Assembly (NCBI GenBank): GCA_030685235.1
Contig: MU839092.1
Span: forward strand, 62,001 to 126,000
DNA length: 64,000 bases
DNA from: Copromyces sp. CBS 386.78
Taxonomy: Eukaryota; Ascomycota; Sordariomycetes; Sordariales; Sordariaceae
Direction: 5' to 3'
Shown: piece after piece, positions 1 through 11,460 of the stretch
How positions within the stretch are numbered: the stretch's first letter is position 1
Layout of the letters: each line of letters starts with the position of its first letter
Position numbers and translations under genes: made by a program
The notes under the pieces: model-generated
Database searches by the model: none
Seen by the model: the letters and a program-made list of their open reading frames with translations, nothing else
What the model was told of the DNA's origin: nothing

Positions 1-1
1 T

Positions 2-1813
2 TTGGGTGAGGATGCAAAGACAGCCGCCGCGGAGGCCGTCTTCCCGGCACTGGACATCATTCGTCGTGCCGGTCCCCCAGAATCTTACCGCGCCGAACTC
101 CAAGGCCATATTGAAGGCTACCTCGATAGCCACCTCTGGCACGTCAGAGAAATTGCTGCCAGGACACTCTGCTCCTTCCTCCTTCAGGGCGATTGGGTTG
201 CAGAAATCCAACGGCTCCTCGAGCAGTCTGAGGATCGCGCCAACCGTATCCACGGTGTCCTCCTACTAACGAGATTCGTCCTGGAGCGCAAGACCAGCTT
301 GAGCGCGGGTGTTTCCGAAGATACATCTAAGCTCAAGGTTCTTCTCCGGAGACTCGCGGATGAAAGTGACAACTTCAAGACCTGTCCCATCGTCAAAGCG
401 GCCTACCTTGAGATCTTCAACGTTCTGGCCAGCATCGATCCCATTGTCAACCAGTCAGCGCTCGAGCTCATCGTCATCACTCCCGGCTCCGATTCAGCCA
501 CGGTGATCGACAAGACCAAGCAATACCCATCCTCAGCACTCCTAGATAGTGAGGCTGTCATCGCCAGCGTCTACCACGCCGCAGCAGTCGCCGACACCAA
601 GGTCCTCCAGGCGCTCTTCTTGCATACTCTCAGCAAGGACATTAACACGACTCACCGCATGCTTGAGATGATCCCTGCCGCCTGGAAGTCCATTTCCACC
701 CTCGCAACCATCAAGGGTCTCTCCAACCTCTACGCCGAAGTCTGCACCACCACCGCCGCCACCTCCGACACCAAGGCGGCGGCGATCACCAATCTCGGCG
801 ATCTCATTGATGCCCTTATCCAGCAAGGCCGTCAAGCCGAGCTTCTCAACCTCCCCTTCATGGCCACTGTCGAACAAACCTGGAAGGGCCTCCAACAAGG
901 TGAGATCAACCCCAACCTCTCCTGCGCCATCATCCGCGCCAGCGGTTCCCTCATGGCCGCCCTTGCCCTTCGCAACACTGCTACCACTGGCAGTGAGGTC
1001 GACAGCCAAATGGCGCAGCGCCTCCGGGCCTGGGGTGCCATGATCGCCGACGCGCTCGACATCGACAACACCTTCAACACACGCTACGCCGCCGCCTCTT
1101 CGTTGACCTCCTTCTTCACCGGCTTCGTGCCCTCCACCTGGTCACCCGCTTTCCTCCCCGCCCTCTCAGCGCTCTACGATGCCCTGATCGACGACGACGA
1201 CGAAGTCCGCGACCTCGCCTCCGCCGCTGCCGCGCCCGTCGTTGGACAACAGATGGTTCCCCCCTCGGCAGCTGATCGTCTAGCGGTCTGGATGTCCGAG
1301 ACGTTCTTTAACGACAACGAGTTCCAAGATCACTTGGTATGCCGTCTCACGACTGGGAACTCACCGATTGCTGGGAAGTCTGACCTGACCTCCGCGGCAG
1401 AGCAGCTCCTTACTGCTCTGCAGTTTGACGACTCGCTGTTTGCTACTGAAGAGCAGAATCTGTTTATTGATGAGGTGAGGGAGACGAGACGTTGGCAGCG
1501 GGAGCTCATTGCCCGTGCTACTGGGTCTGACAACATCACGTCCGGGCCAGCGTTCGCCAAGCTGAGTAAGTGGACGGAGGAAGGGCTGAAGTACCTCGTC
1601 AGAATGGTGCGGGAGAACAGTGATGGGCCGCTGGGGTGGACGAGCGATCAGCATGTGTTCGCGGCTTGTGCGAGGGTGTTGCTTTGCGCGGTTGCGGTTG
1701 TTAAGGTTGTTGGCGCTGAGTCGGCGGTTGGGGAGGCGTTGAAGAAGTTTAAGGAGGTTGGACAGCAGGGAGGGTTGCATGGTAGTTTGTTGGAGATTGC
1801 GGCGGCATTGTGA
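2..1813 (+). CDS. C-terminal part of a THADA/Trm732-like HEAT-repeat protein (5' end outside window)
   Basis: An open frame of about 603 codons runs in from the left edge with no ATG at its start, so the beginning of the gene is missing, and it ends at TGA 1811-1813. The protein is almost wholly alpha-helical and HEAT/ARM-like. An early helix pair (SHLWHVREIAARTLCSFL, about residues 43-60) and a later one (DDDDEVRDLASAAAAPVVG, near residue 400) resemble the repeats of the THADA/Trm732 (DUF2428) family. In yeast, Trm732 partners the Trm7 methyltransferase for 2'-O-methylation of position 32 in the tRNA anticodon loop. The family call rests on overall helical pattern and the repeat helices; another large HEAT protein cannot be excluded. 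Codon use is C-rich until the last 400 bp, which is more G/T-rich. It is the last gene before the heterochromatic block. Confidence 0.6.
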   Translation: MGEDAKTAAAEAVFPALDIIRRAGPPESYRAELQGHIEGYLDSHLWHVREIAARTLCSFLLQGDWVAEIQRLLEQSEDRANRIHGVLLLTRFVLERKTSLSAGVSEDTSKLKVLLRRLADESDNFKTCPIVKAAYLEIFNVLASIDPIVNQSALELIVITPGSDSATVIDKTKQYPSSALLDSEAVIASVYHAAAVADTKVLQALFLHTLSKDINTTHRMLEMIPAAWKSISTLATIKGLSNLYAEVCTTTAATSDTKAAAITNLGDLIDALIQQGRQAELLNLPFMATVEQTWKGLQQGEINPNLSCAIIRASGSLMAALALRNTATTGSEVDSQMAQRLRAWGAMIADALDIDNTFNTRYAAASSLTSFFTGFVPSTWSPAFLPALSALYDALIDDDDEVRDLASAAAAPVVGQQMVPPSAADRLAVWMSETFFNDNEFQDHLVCRLTTGNSPIAGKSDLTSAAEQLLTALQFDDSLFATEEQNLFIDEVRETRRWQRELIARATGSDNITSGPAFAKLSKWTEEGLKYLVRMVRENSDGPLGWTSDQHVFAACARVLLCAVAVVKVVGAESAVGEALKKFKEVGQQGGLHGSLLEIAAAL

Positions 1814-1970
1814 GCGGGTGCGTGTCTAACTGGACGGCGGTGATAGAAGTATACTAAAACGTACGAAAACTCTTGAATGGTATTTATTGTCTTTCCTGTC
1901 CCCCCCTTGACCCTGAGCACAAGTTCCATGTCGTCCTTCGGTCTTTTACCCTCCACGGAGAATATTAGTC
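1814..1970. other. 3' flank of the HEAT-repeat gene
   Basis: Short noncoding spacer between the stop codon and the target duplication of the hAT-like element. It presumably holds the 3' UTR. No RNA gene is visible. Confidence 0.5.
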
Positions 1971-1978
1971 ACTTACTC

Positions 1979-2654
1979 CAGCGATCGATTCAAACCAAAA
2001 CAAAAATCTTTTTTGACCGTTTTATTTTGTTTTGGGTAAAAATCGACCTTTTGTTTTATTTCTTATGCTGCTTTGGTTTGTTTTGTATATTTTACACCGG
2101 AATACACATTTTTCCAGCCTCCGAAATACGTGTAAATACACACTTTTATTACCCGTATCAACACTATTACACAACAAAAACGACCGGAAAAATTCAGCTG
2201 CTGGCTGCTGCAAAAGTAGGGAGAAAGAAAGAAAGATAGTAAAGTATTCAATTCAACAGAGTAAAGAAGGGGGGAGTGACTTGCAGGATGCCTTGCAGAT
2301 TCACAACACCATGGGGGGTAATCGCCAGCGACTGGAGTCTTGTGCAAGTCGACCAGCAGGGAGACCAGTGCGACAACCCCCTTTGCAACACCACAAAATC
2401 ATCCTAATAAGCCACCGGGAGCTTCGTTTTCACAGCTCGTTTGAATGCCCTCGAGCCCAGGTCCCTGTCATGCGATGGACCGGTTTGAACGGGTAAAATC
2501 TACCCCTTTCAATGTTTAGAACCTTAAGTCGAAATTTTTGAGTATTTTAGCAAAACCGAGCCGACCCGTTTTACCCGCTTTACCGCTCTTTTGGTTTATT
2601 TTGTTTTACCAGATTTTATTTTATTTTATATATTTTGTTTTAAATCGATCGCTA
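1979..2654. mobile_element. hAT-like MITE (676 bp) with 8-bp target site duplication
   Basis: The segment begins CAGCGATCGATTCAAAC and ends with the inverted counterpart; the reverse complement of the right end is TAGCGATCGATTTAAAAC. The differences between the ends are largely C/T, as expected from RIP. Directly outside both ends is the same octamer ACTTACTC (1971-1978 and 2655-2662). An 8-bp duplication with ends of CAG/TAG type is the hallmark of hAT superfamily transposons. The interior has T/A-rich subterminal stretches and a GC-richer core (about 2260-2480) without a transposase-sized frame, so it is a non-autonomous element. It lies in the gap between the HEAT-repeat gene and the RIP block. 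Confidence 0.75.
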
Positions 2655-2735
2655 ACTTACTCATACCTCAGTGAAATAGTGCCTCCCGAGCATACTTCTC
2701 CAACGCAATGCTACCAACACAGCATATTAATATAT

Positions 2736-2820
2736 AAAATAGTATTTCCTTGGGCGGAGCCGGATTATACCCACGGAAGACAATAAAACACCTATTTTGC
2801 CTAAGCTAGGAAATACTATT
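2736..2820. repeat. Hairpin-forming left terminus of the 13.3-kb element
   Basis: AAATAGTATTTCCTTGGGC at the start is mirrored about 45 bp later by GCCTAAGCTAGGAAATACTATTT, giving an inverted repeat of roughly 20 bp. The inner copy has the same arrangement at 9403-9487, altered by RIP-type transitions. Part of the inner arm (AAACACCTAT..GCCTAAGC) also matches the reverse complement of the element's far right end (30563-30589). This suggests imperfect terminal inverted repeats. Confidence 0.6.
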
Positions 2821-4170
2821 TTAAGTAATTAATTAAAAAGTCGTACTTACGTTAATTAAAAAGTAGTCTTACTTACTTTAAAATACTCCTTTAACTACCT
2901 TATTACTTACCTTAGCCGAAAAGTACTACCTACTTTAACTGAGAAGTAGTCTTACCTACCCTAGAATATTCTTTTAATTACCTTATTACTTACTTTAACT
3001 AAAAAGTACTACCTACTTTGGCCGAAAAGTAATCTTACTTACCCTAGAATATTCTTTTAACTACCTTTAACTACTACCCAATTTAATCAAAAAATAATTT
3101 TACTTACTTTAAAATACTCTTTTAACCACCTTTAATTACTACCCAACTTAACCGAAAAATAGTCTTACCTACTCTAAAATACTCCTTTAACTACCTTATT
3201 ACTTACTTTAATTAAAAAATATTACCTATTTTAGCCGAAAAATAGTTTTACTTACCCTAAAATACTCCTTTAATTACTTTATTACTTACTTTAATTAAAA
3301 AATACTACCTACCTTAGCCGAAAAGTAGTTTTACCTACCCTAAAATACTCCTTTAATTACCTTATTACTTACTTTAATTAAAAAATATTACCTATTTTAA
3401 CCGAAAAATAATTTTACCTACCCTAAAATATTCCTTTAACTACCTTTAACTATTACCTAACTTAATTGAAAAGTAATTTTACCTACTTTAAAATACTCTT
3501 TTAACTACTTTTAACTACTACCCAACTTAATTAAAAAGTAGTTTTACCTACCTTAAAATACTTTTTTAACTACCTTTAATTATTACCTAATTTAATTAAA
3601 AAGTAGTTTTACTTACCCCGGAATACTAGTTTGAGGGATGATGACGAGGCGGGAGTAAGGGCAAACGATGGGGAAGGGACGATTGCCATAGGCGGTTTGG
3701 GAGGAAGGAGCGGCGTGCGAGAGCGGTGTTTCAATTGTTCTGGTGTTGGATCGAAGGCGGTAGAGGGGAAGTGGCTTGTTTGCTGAGGCGGTGGGTGAGC
3801 ACCGCTACAGATGGAATCGAGATGGAGCAGGCGCGATTCATTCGCGACCGAAAGGAGCTGGCGGTTTTTATCCGACGGCGCTTATCGCCGCACGGTTTCC
3901 TCTAGAGAACTAGGAGAAGTACCCTATGCCAATAAGGCGCTATAGATAAGTAGCATAGGGAATAAGACTATTATTATTACCCCGGAATACTCTTTTAATT
4001 ACTTTTATTTATTATCTAATTTAATTAAAAAGGCCTACTAACTTTAATTAAAAAGTATTACCTACTTTAGCCGAGAAATAGTCTTACTTACCTTAAAATA
4101 CTCTTTTAATTACTTTATTACTTACTTTAACCGAAAAATATTATTTACTTTAGCCGAAAAGTAGTTTTAC
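2820..4170. repeat. Degenerate tandem array (about 75-100 bp units), outer copy
   Basis: A unit that includes CTACTTTAGCCGAAAAGTAG, TACCCTAGAATACTC and TTTAACTACCTTATTACTTA recurs many times with RIP-type variation. It is interrupted at 3628-3976 by an unrelated insertion. The equivalent array in the inner copy is at about 9490-10460. No coding capacity is evident. Confidence 0.8.
3628..3976 (+). mobile_element. 5'-truncated LINE-like retrotransposon fragment, RIP-free
   Basis: A GC-rich 349-bp block interrupts the AT-rich array and is flanked by a perfect 15-bp duplication, TTACCCCGGAATACT (3613-3627 and 3977-3991). The uninterrupted site occurs once in the inner copy (about 10280). A frame open from 3645 to a TAG at 3903-3905 (86 codons, Arg-rich) is followed by about 70 bp and an ATT-repeat tail. 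A long variable target duplication, loss of the 5' part, a 3' UTR and a simple-repeat tail together suggest target-primed reverse transcription by a Tad1-like LINE. The protein tail alone does not identify the family. It is shorter than the roughly 400-bp limit for RIP, which could explain why it is intact. Confidence 0.65.
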
Positions 4171-4439
4171 CTACCTAAGAATTAAATTTATTAATTTATT
4201 TTACGAATTAACTATTTTAAATATAAAAGAATAAATATATTTACTTACCCGGGATTTATTCTATAAAGGTATAATAGGACTATTAAATTTAATAATTATA
4301 AATCGATTTTTAAAATTTCCTATACTAATTAATTTCGTAGAAATCGAGGAGTTGCGATTCAGCCCGTCGGCTCCAATCTCCCGTAGATTAAAGGTTGTAA
4401 AGTATATAAAAGGGGACGGCAAGAGCGACCGGTTAAAAT

Positions 4440-5350
4440 AAATAAAATAAGGTAAATATAAGTATATATTAATTATATACGTCGTTTAATTAATATAAGT
4501 ATTAGAAGGGTTTTTATAGAGGGTAAATATATATATAAAAAATATTTGTATATATTAGAAGGGTTTTACAAAGGGTAAGCTTCTACGCGATAAATATTTG
4601 TATATATTAGAAGGGTTTTATAGAAAATAAGCTTCTACGCGACAAATATTCGTATATATTAAAAGGGTTTTATAAAGGGTAAGCGAATTGTACAATACGT
4701 ATCGCTTAATTAATATAAGTATTAGAAGGGTTTTATTAAGTATAAACTCCCTATACGATAGGTATTAATATATATTAGAAGGGTTTCCAAATAGTATACT
4801 CCTTATACGATAGGTATTAGTCAATTAATAAATATATTAAAAGGGTTTTACAAAGGGTGGGCTCCTTATACGATAAATATTAATTAATTAATAAATATAT
4901 TAAAAGGGTTTTATAAAAGGTAACTCTTTATACAATAAGTATTAATTAATTAATAAATATATTAAAAAGGTTTTATAGCGGGTAACTCTTTATTTAATAA
5001 ATATTAGTCAATTAATAAATATATTTAAAGGGTTTTATAGAGGGTAGGCTCTTATACAATAGGTATTAATTAACCGATAAATATATTAAAAAAGTTTTAT
5101 AGAAGGGTGGGCTCTTTGTACGATAGGTGTTAATTAACCGATAAATATATTAAAAGGGTTTTATAGAAGGGTAGGCTCCTTATATAATAAGTATTAGTTA
5201 ATTAATAAATGTATTAAAAGGGTTTTATAAAGGGTATACTCCCTATACGATAGGTATTAATTAATTAATAAATATATTAAAAGGGTTTTATAAAAGAGTA
5301 GGCTCTTTGTACGATAGGTATTAATTAATTAATAAATATATAAGAGTAGT
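4440..5350. repeat. Tandem array of about 60-64 bp units, outer copy
   Basis: More than ten repeats of a unit made of AAATATATTAAAAGGGTTTTATA, GGGTAGGCTCC and TATACGATAGGTATTAATTAA follow each other with RIP-type variants. The inner copy holds the same array at about 10740-11460 with fewer units. It precedes a degraded, possibly formerly coding stretch. Confidence 0.8.
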
Positions 5351-6501
5351 TATATAAAGGGTAAGCAATTATACGGCAAATATTAATTAAATTTAAAATT
5401 ATTATAAAGGGTTTAAAAGAGGGCCTACGGGAAGGATATATAAATTCGCTTATATACCTTTCTATAGAAGTAGATTTAAGTAATAAATAACCTTTTTCTA
5501 ATATAAAAGCTTTTATAAGGTTCTTATATTTAAATATATAATTCTAATTAATTATTCTTCTATATTAATAAATTATATTAATAAATTTAACCTTCTATAG
5601 AAGGGCTATTTTAATTAATAGCCTAAGTACCTTTCCGCGGTAATTTATAAAGGAAATTAAATTCTAATTTTTAAAGCGTTATTTTTACGTAGTTCCCTAC
5701 GGTTTACCGGGGTATTAATATTAATAGCGCGAACTACTTTACTACTACCGTTAATAAATATTATATAAAATAATTTTATAAATTTTAAGGAGAACCCTAT
5801 AAATATTATAGAATATAGAAATACTAAATAGTATAAAACTTAAATCTAGCTTAATTATTTAAACTATTTTACCTTTTAAGTAATAGCTTTATAAATATTA
5901 AATCTTAAGGACGAAAAAATTAAATTTAATAAATTAAATTATTATTAATATTTAAATAGTATAATAAAAAACGTTTTTCCAAATTATTAAACTTCTTTAA
6001 TTTTTAAACTATATAAAAAATAATTTTATTAAAAATATTATTTAATAACAATAGGTTAATTTAATAAGAGCGTTTTTAAAGAGGGTTCTAATTTAAATTA
6101 TAGCCTAATTTAGAAGGAGTTTAGTTTAGAAGCTAATTTATTTTTAATTATATTATAGAAATTTAAAAGTATAATAAGGATATTTAGGGGTATTAATTTT
6201 TAATAAATAGAAATAATATTCTAATTTATTAGAAATTTACTACTACGAAAATATTTATTAAGGATGTTTTTATTAATTAAAAACGGATAAAATAGAAGAG
6301 TATAAAGCGGCCTAATCTTTTTAAAATGTAGTTTTTTACTACGTTAGCCCGATAGAAACCCGGTAATTTGCAAAAGAAACCTTAGTCTTATTTTACTTAA
6401 TATTATAGCGCGTAATTACCTTATAATCTACCGGGGTATTAACGCTATAATATATATATTTACTTAATATTAGGGAGTACCCTATAAATATTAATAGTCG
6501 G

Positions 6502-6723
6502 CCTATCTAATTTAGAGCGTAGTTAATAATTATATTAGCTTATCGAATTTGGAGCGTAATTAATAATTATACCGGCCTATCGAACTTGGAGCGTAGTTAA
6601 TAATTATACCGGCCTATCTAATATAGAGCGTAACTAATAATTATATTAGTTTATCGAATATAGAGCGTAATTAATAATTATATCGGCCTATTTAACCTAA
6701 AGCGTAATTAATAATTATAATAG
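6502..6723. repeat. 37-bp tandem array, 6 units, outer copy
   Basis: Six consecutive 37-bp units of the form CCTATCGAACTTGGAGCG followed by TAATTAATAATTATACCGG. The inner copy has eight units at 12618-12913. Because 37 is not a multiple of three, the array is unlikely to be coding. Confidence 0.85.
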
Positions 6724-9489
6724 TTTCGTTTAAAAATAAAAAGACTTTAAAAGTCCGATATTAGAAGACCCTTATTAGATTATTCGTCTTATTCAAAAAT
6801 AAAAAGATTTAAAGGCCCGATATTAAAAGACCTTTATTAAATTAAATTATATAATTTTATTAAGGAATTTAATATTAGTTCGGGCTTGGCTAAGAAAATA
6901 ATATTTAATTTAATTTAGGATTATCTTTCTTAAATTTAATTTTATTAACGAATAAATTTAAATTAAAAAAGTTCAAAATCCTATTATAGCCTTTAAAAAA
7001 TAATAGTAACCTAATTACTTTATTACCCTAAAACTAATAGCGCTTAAATTATTTTAGTTAACGTACTTTCTAAAATAAATTTTTAACCTTTAAATTTAAT
7101 AATTTTATTCTTCTAAATATTACGCTATTAAGGTTTTTTTCTCGCAAGAATTTTACTTAATTAAAAGTAATTCTTTAAATATAAAGCGTATTCTAATCCC
7201 TTCGCTTTATTATTAAAGAATTTCGAACCTAAAAAAGTAAAGAACTAATTCCCTTACACTATTAAACTAATAGCTTCCAAATTACTATTTAAAAGCATAA
7301 AAGCAACTAACGCCCTATTAAAAATTTGATATCCAAAATAAAATAAGTTTATTTAACCTTTTTTTTATATTTTTTTATTTTTTTATTATTATTTTAGTTT
7401 AATATTAAATATATACTATTATTTTATCTTTTTAATTTTTTTTTCCTTTTTATTATTATTTTAATTTAATAATAAATACATATTAAAATTATATTATCTT
7501 ATCTTTTTTTAAATTTTTATTATTTTTTATTATTATTTTAATTTAAAATTTAATATATACTAATATTATTTTATTCTTTTATATTTTTTCCCTTTTTCAT
7601 TATTAATTTAAATTAAAATTAAATACTATCTAATATTAATTAACGTTTCTATATTCTTTTTATTCCTTTTATTATACTAAATTAATATTAAATATATATT
7701 AATATTTTTTTTACTTAATTTATAATTTTAAATACGTTATTTAGCTAGCTAAAATTAGAGGATTAATACGTAGAGTAGCAATTAGTAACGGAATTAAAAC
7801 TAGCTAAGTAATAAATAACGGAGTTAGAACCGGTTAAGTAGTAAATTAATAATAGAATTAGTAACGGAATTAGAGCCGGCCGGGTAATAAATAACGGAAT
7901 TAAAGCCGGCCGGGTAGTAGTAAGAGTGAAATTTAAATTACTCTATATATATAAGTCCGTTCTAATATAGAAGACTATAATCCTTTATTTATTAAGAATA
8001 ACCGTTAACCTTTTTATTATAGTAGGTTTTTAATATTTTTCTTTATTCTCCTATTTATTATTAATATTTTTATTATTTTATAATTATAAAGTAAAATACT
8101 TTACTAATTTTATTAGGGTTTTTTTTATTTCATTTACCCTTTATATACCTACCCTCTATATAAAATCCCCTAATAACCTATTAACCGCCGCCTTCGAAAA
8201 TTATCGCTATCCTCTTCGAAGAGACTCTTATTAAAAAGAAATTAGCTCTTCGTAAGTATTTAACGACTAAATAAAAGGCTAAGCTAGCGGCTATTATTAC
8301 TATTCGAAAGGGTAATATTATCGCTAATATTACTAAAGGTAAAAATTTAGGATTATTTTAAACGAATTAGTAAAAGGAGGGAAAAGTCCGGAAAGGGAAT
8401 TTATTAGTAAATATATAATACTTCTATAATATTAATAGGGGTAAGGTTAAATTAATAACTATTTAAAATTTTATAGCGGGAATTAAGGTTATTAACGATA
8501 ATAACGAAAGTAATGTTAACCTATTTACTATTTCCGATTATATAGCGTTTAACGGCTAATTAGAATATTTTCCGGACGGCTTCCTTAATTATATTATTTT
8601 TAAAAATAATATTCGAATTATAAAATTGGGTAGTAAATTAATTATTAATATTAAAAATAGCGGGTATAATAATAGTATTAATAATTAATAATTAATAAAC
8701 GATAAAGGAGAGACGGGGAATATATATTTAAATAATAGGATTAATATTAGTATTTTACTTATAAACTACTATATACTAAATACCTCTTTTATTTATTAAA
8801 TTCTTCTTCTATTTATTAAATATTTTTCTTATTTATTACCTCCTTCTATTTACTACCTCTTTCTCTTTAATACCTCCTTTTTATATAATTAAAATAACTT
8901 TTTATTACCTACTTACGAAATTACTATAAATATAATACGGGGGCGGTACTTATCCGGGCTATAATTATTGGGGCCTACGTCTAATAATATTTATAATTCG
9001 ATAAGTAGAAAGCTTTATATTTTTAGTATGTAGCGTAGAAAATTTAAACGGGTATTTAAATATAATACTTTCCAACGTTTTAATATAGGATATTATTATA
9101 TATAATAAACCTAGGGTAAATTATTTAATAGAAATATTGAGAATAGTTTTATTGAATATTTAGCTTTAAACTTTGTAGATTATAATAATATATATAATCG
9201 TTAACGGGAATTATATCCTCCTATAGTTAATTACCCCCTTTTTAAACTTTTAAAAAGATTAAAATATTAGTATAATATATATTAAATCCTAAATATTAGG
9301 ATATATAGTTAATATATTAAATTCTTCCTAAACGTTAGAGCCCTTATAATTAGGGAAATATATAAATATAACGAAAGGAGGGTTACCGGCCTTTGGATAA
9401 ATAAAATAGTATTTCCTTAGGCGGAGCCGAATTATACCTACGGAAGATAGTAAAACACCCATTTTGCCCAAGTTAAGAAATATTATTTT

Positions 9490-10460
9490 AAATAATTAAT
9501 TAAAAAATCGTACTTACGTTAACTAAAAAATAGTCTTACTTACCCTAAAATACTCCTTTAACTACTTTATTACTTACCTTAGCCGAAAAATACTACCTAC
9601 TTTAGCCGAAAAGTAGTCTTACTTACCTTAGAATACTCTTTTAATTATTTTATTATTTACTTTAATTAAAAAATACTATTTACTTTAACCGAGAAATAAT
9701 TTTACCTACCCTAAAATATTCCTTTAATTACCTTTAATCACTATTTAACTTAATTAAAAAATAATCTTACTTACTTTAAAATACTCTTTTAATTATTTTT
9801 AACTATTACTTAACTTAATTAAAAAATAGTTTTACTTACCTTAAAATATTCCTTTAATTATTTTATTATTTACTTTAATTAAAAAGTACTATTTACTTTA
9901 ACTGAAAAGTAGTCTTACCTACCCTAGAATATTCCTTTAACTACCTTATTATTTACTTTAATTAAAAAATACTACCTACCTTAACCGAAAAATAATTTTA
10001 CTTACTTTAAAATACTCCTTTAATTACTTTATTATTTATTTTAATTAAAAAGTACTACTTATTTTAACTAAAAAATAGTTTTACCTACTTTAGAATACTC
10101 CTTTAACTACTTTTAATTACTACTTAACTTAACCGAAAAATAATTTTACTTACTTTAAAATACTCTTTTAACTACCTTTAATTACTATTTAATTTAACCG
10201 AAAAATAATTTTACTTACCCTAAAATACTCTTTTAACTATTTTTAATTATTATCCAACTTAATTGAAAAATAATTTTACCTACCCCGGAATACTCTTTTA
10301 ATTACCTTTATTTACTATTTAATTTAATTAAAAAGGTTTATTAACTTTAGCCGAAAAATATTACCTACTTTAATTAAAAAATAGTCTTATTTACCTTAAA
10401 ATATTCTTTTAATTACTTTATTATTTACTTTAACTAAAAAATACTACTTACTTTAGTTAA
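9490..10460. repeat. Degenerate tandem array (about 75-100 bp units), inner copy
   Basis: Counterpart of the 2820-4170 array, uninterrupted here. It retains the single-copy TACCCCGGAATACT site near 10280 that corresponds to the LINE-like insertion point in the outer copy. Confidence 0.8.
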
Positions 10461-10739
10461 GAAATTATTTTACTTATTTAAAAATTAAATTTATTAATTT
10501 ATTTTACGAATTAACTACTTTAAACGCAAAAAAATAAATATATTTACTTACCTGGGATTTATTCTATAAAAGTACGATAGGATTATTAAATTTAGTAATT
10601 ATAAATTAATTTTTAAAATTTCCTATATTAATTAATTTCACGGAAATCGAAGAGTTATAATTCAATCCGTCGGCTCTAATCTCCTATAGACTAAAAGTTG
10701 TAAAATATATAAAAAGGGATGGTAAGAACGATTAATTAA

Positions 10740-11460
10740 AATAAATAAAATAAGGCAAATATAAATATATATTAATTATATACGTTATTTAATTAATACA
10801 AATATTAGAAGGGTTTTTATAGAGGGTAGGTATATATACTATAAGTATTTATATATATTAAAAAGGTTTTATAGAGGGTAAGCTTCTATATAATAAATAT
10901 TCGTATATATTAGAAGGGTTTTACAAAGAGTAAACTTCTATATAATAAGTATTCGTATATATTAAAAGGATTTTATAGAGGGTAAGCGAATTATACGATA
11001 TATATCGCTCAATTAATATAAATATTAGAAGGGTTTTACTAAGTATAAACTCCCTATACGATAGGTATTAATATATATTAGAAGGGTTTCTAAATAGTAT
11101 ACTCCCTATACGATAGGTATTAATTAACCAATAAATATGTTAAAAAGGGTTTTATAGAGGGTAGGCTCCTTATACAATAGGTATTAGTTAATTAATAAAT
11201 ATGTTAAAAGGGTTTTATAGAAGGTAGCTCCTTGTACGATAGGTATTAATTAACTGACAAATGTATTAAAAGGGTTTTATAAAGGGTAAACTCCTTATAC
11301 AATAGGTATTAGTCAATTAACAAATGTATTAAAAGGGTTTTATAGAAGGGTAGGCTCCTTATACGATAAATATTAGTCAATTAATAAATATATTAAAAGG
11401 GTTTTATAAAGGGGTAGGCTCCCTATACAAGGGGTATTAATTAACTAATAAATATATAAA
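10740..11460. repeat. Tandem array of about 60-64 bp units, inner copy
   Basis: Counterpart of 4440-5350 with the same AAAGGGTTTTATA and TATACGATAGGTATTAATT motifs but fewer units. Confidence 0.8.

Larger units (their letters stand above)
2734..9400 (+). mobile_element. Left half of the outer (older) copy of a 13.3-kb unknown element
   Basis: It begins ATAAAATAGTATTTCC, as the inner copy does at 9401, and follows the inner copy co-linearly through all tandem arrays and the degraded coding stretch up to GGCCTTTGGATAA (9400). The homology then stops and the start of the inner copy appears. The matching point in the inner copy is 15590. Without the LINE-like insertion and its duplicated target, this half is about 6.30 kb, against 6.19 kb in the inner copy. 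The plus strand was chosen as the orientation because a degraded frame reads that way near the 3' side of this half. Confidence 0.8.

Noticed and set aside
542..1009. 155-codon frame opposite the HEAT-repeat gene
   Set aside because: Antisense shadow of the C-rich codons of the real gene; the Gly/Val/Glu-rich composition is an artefact.
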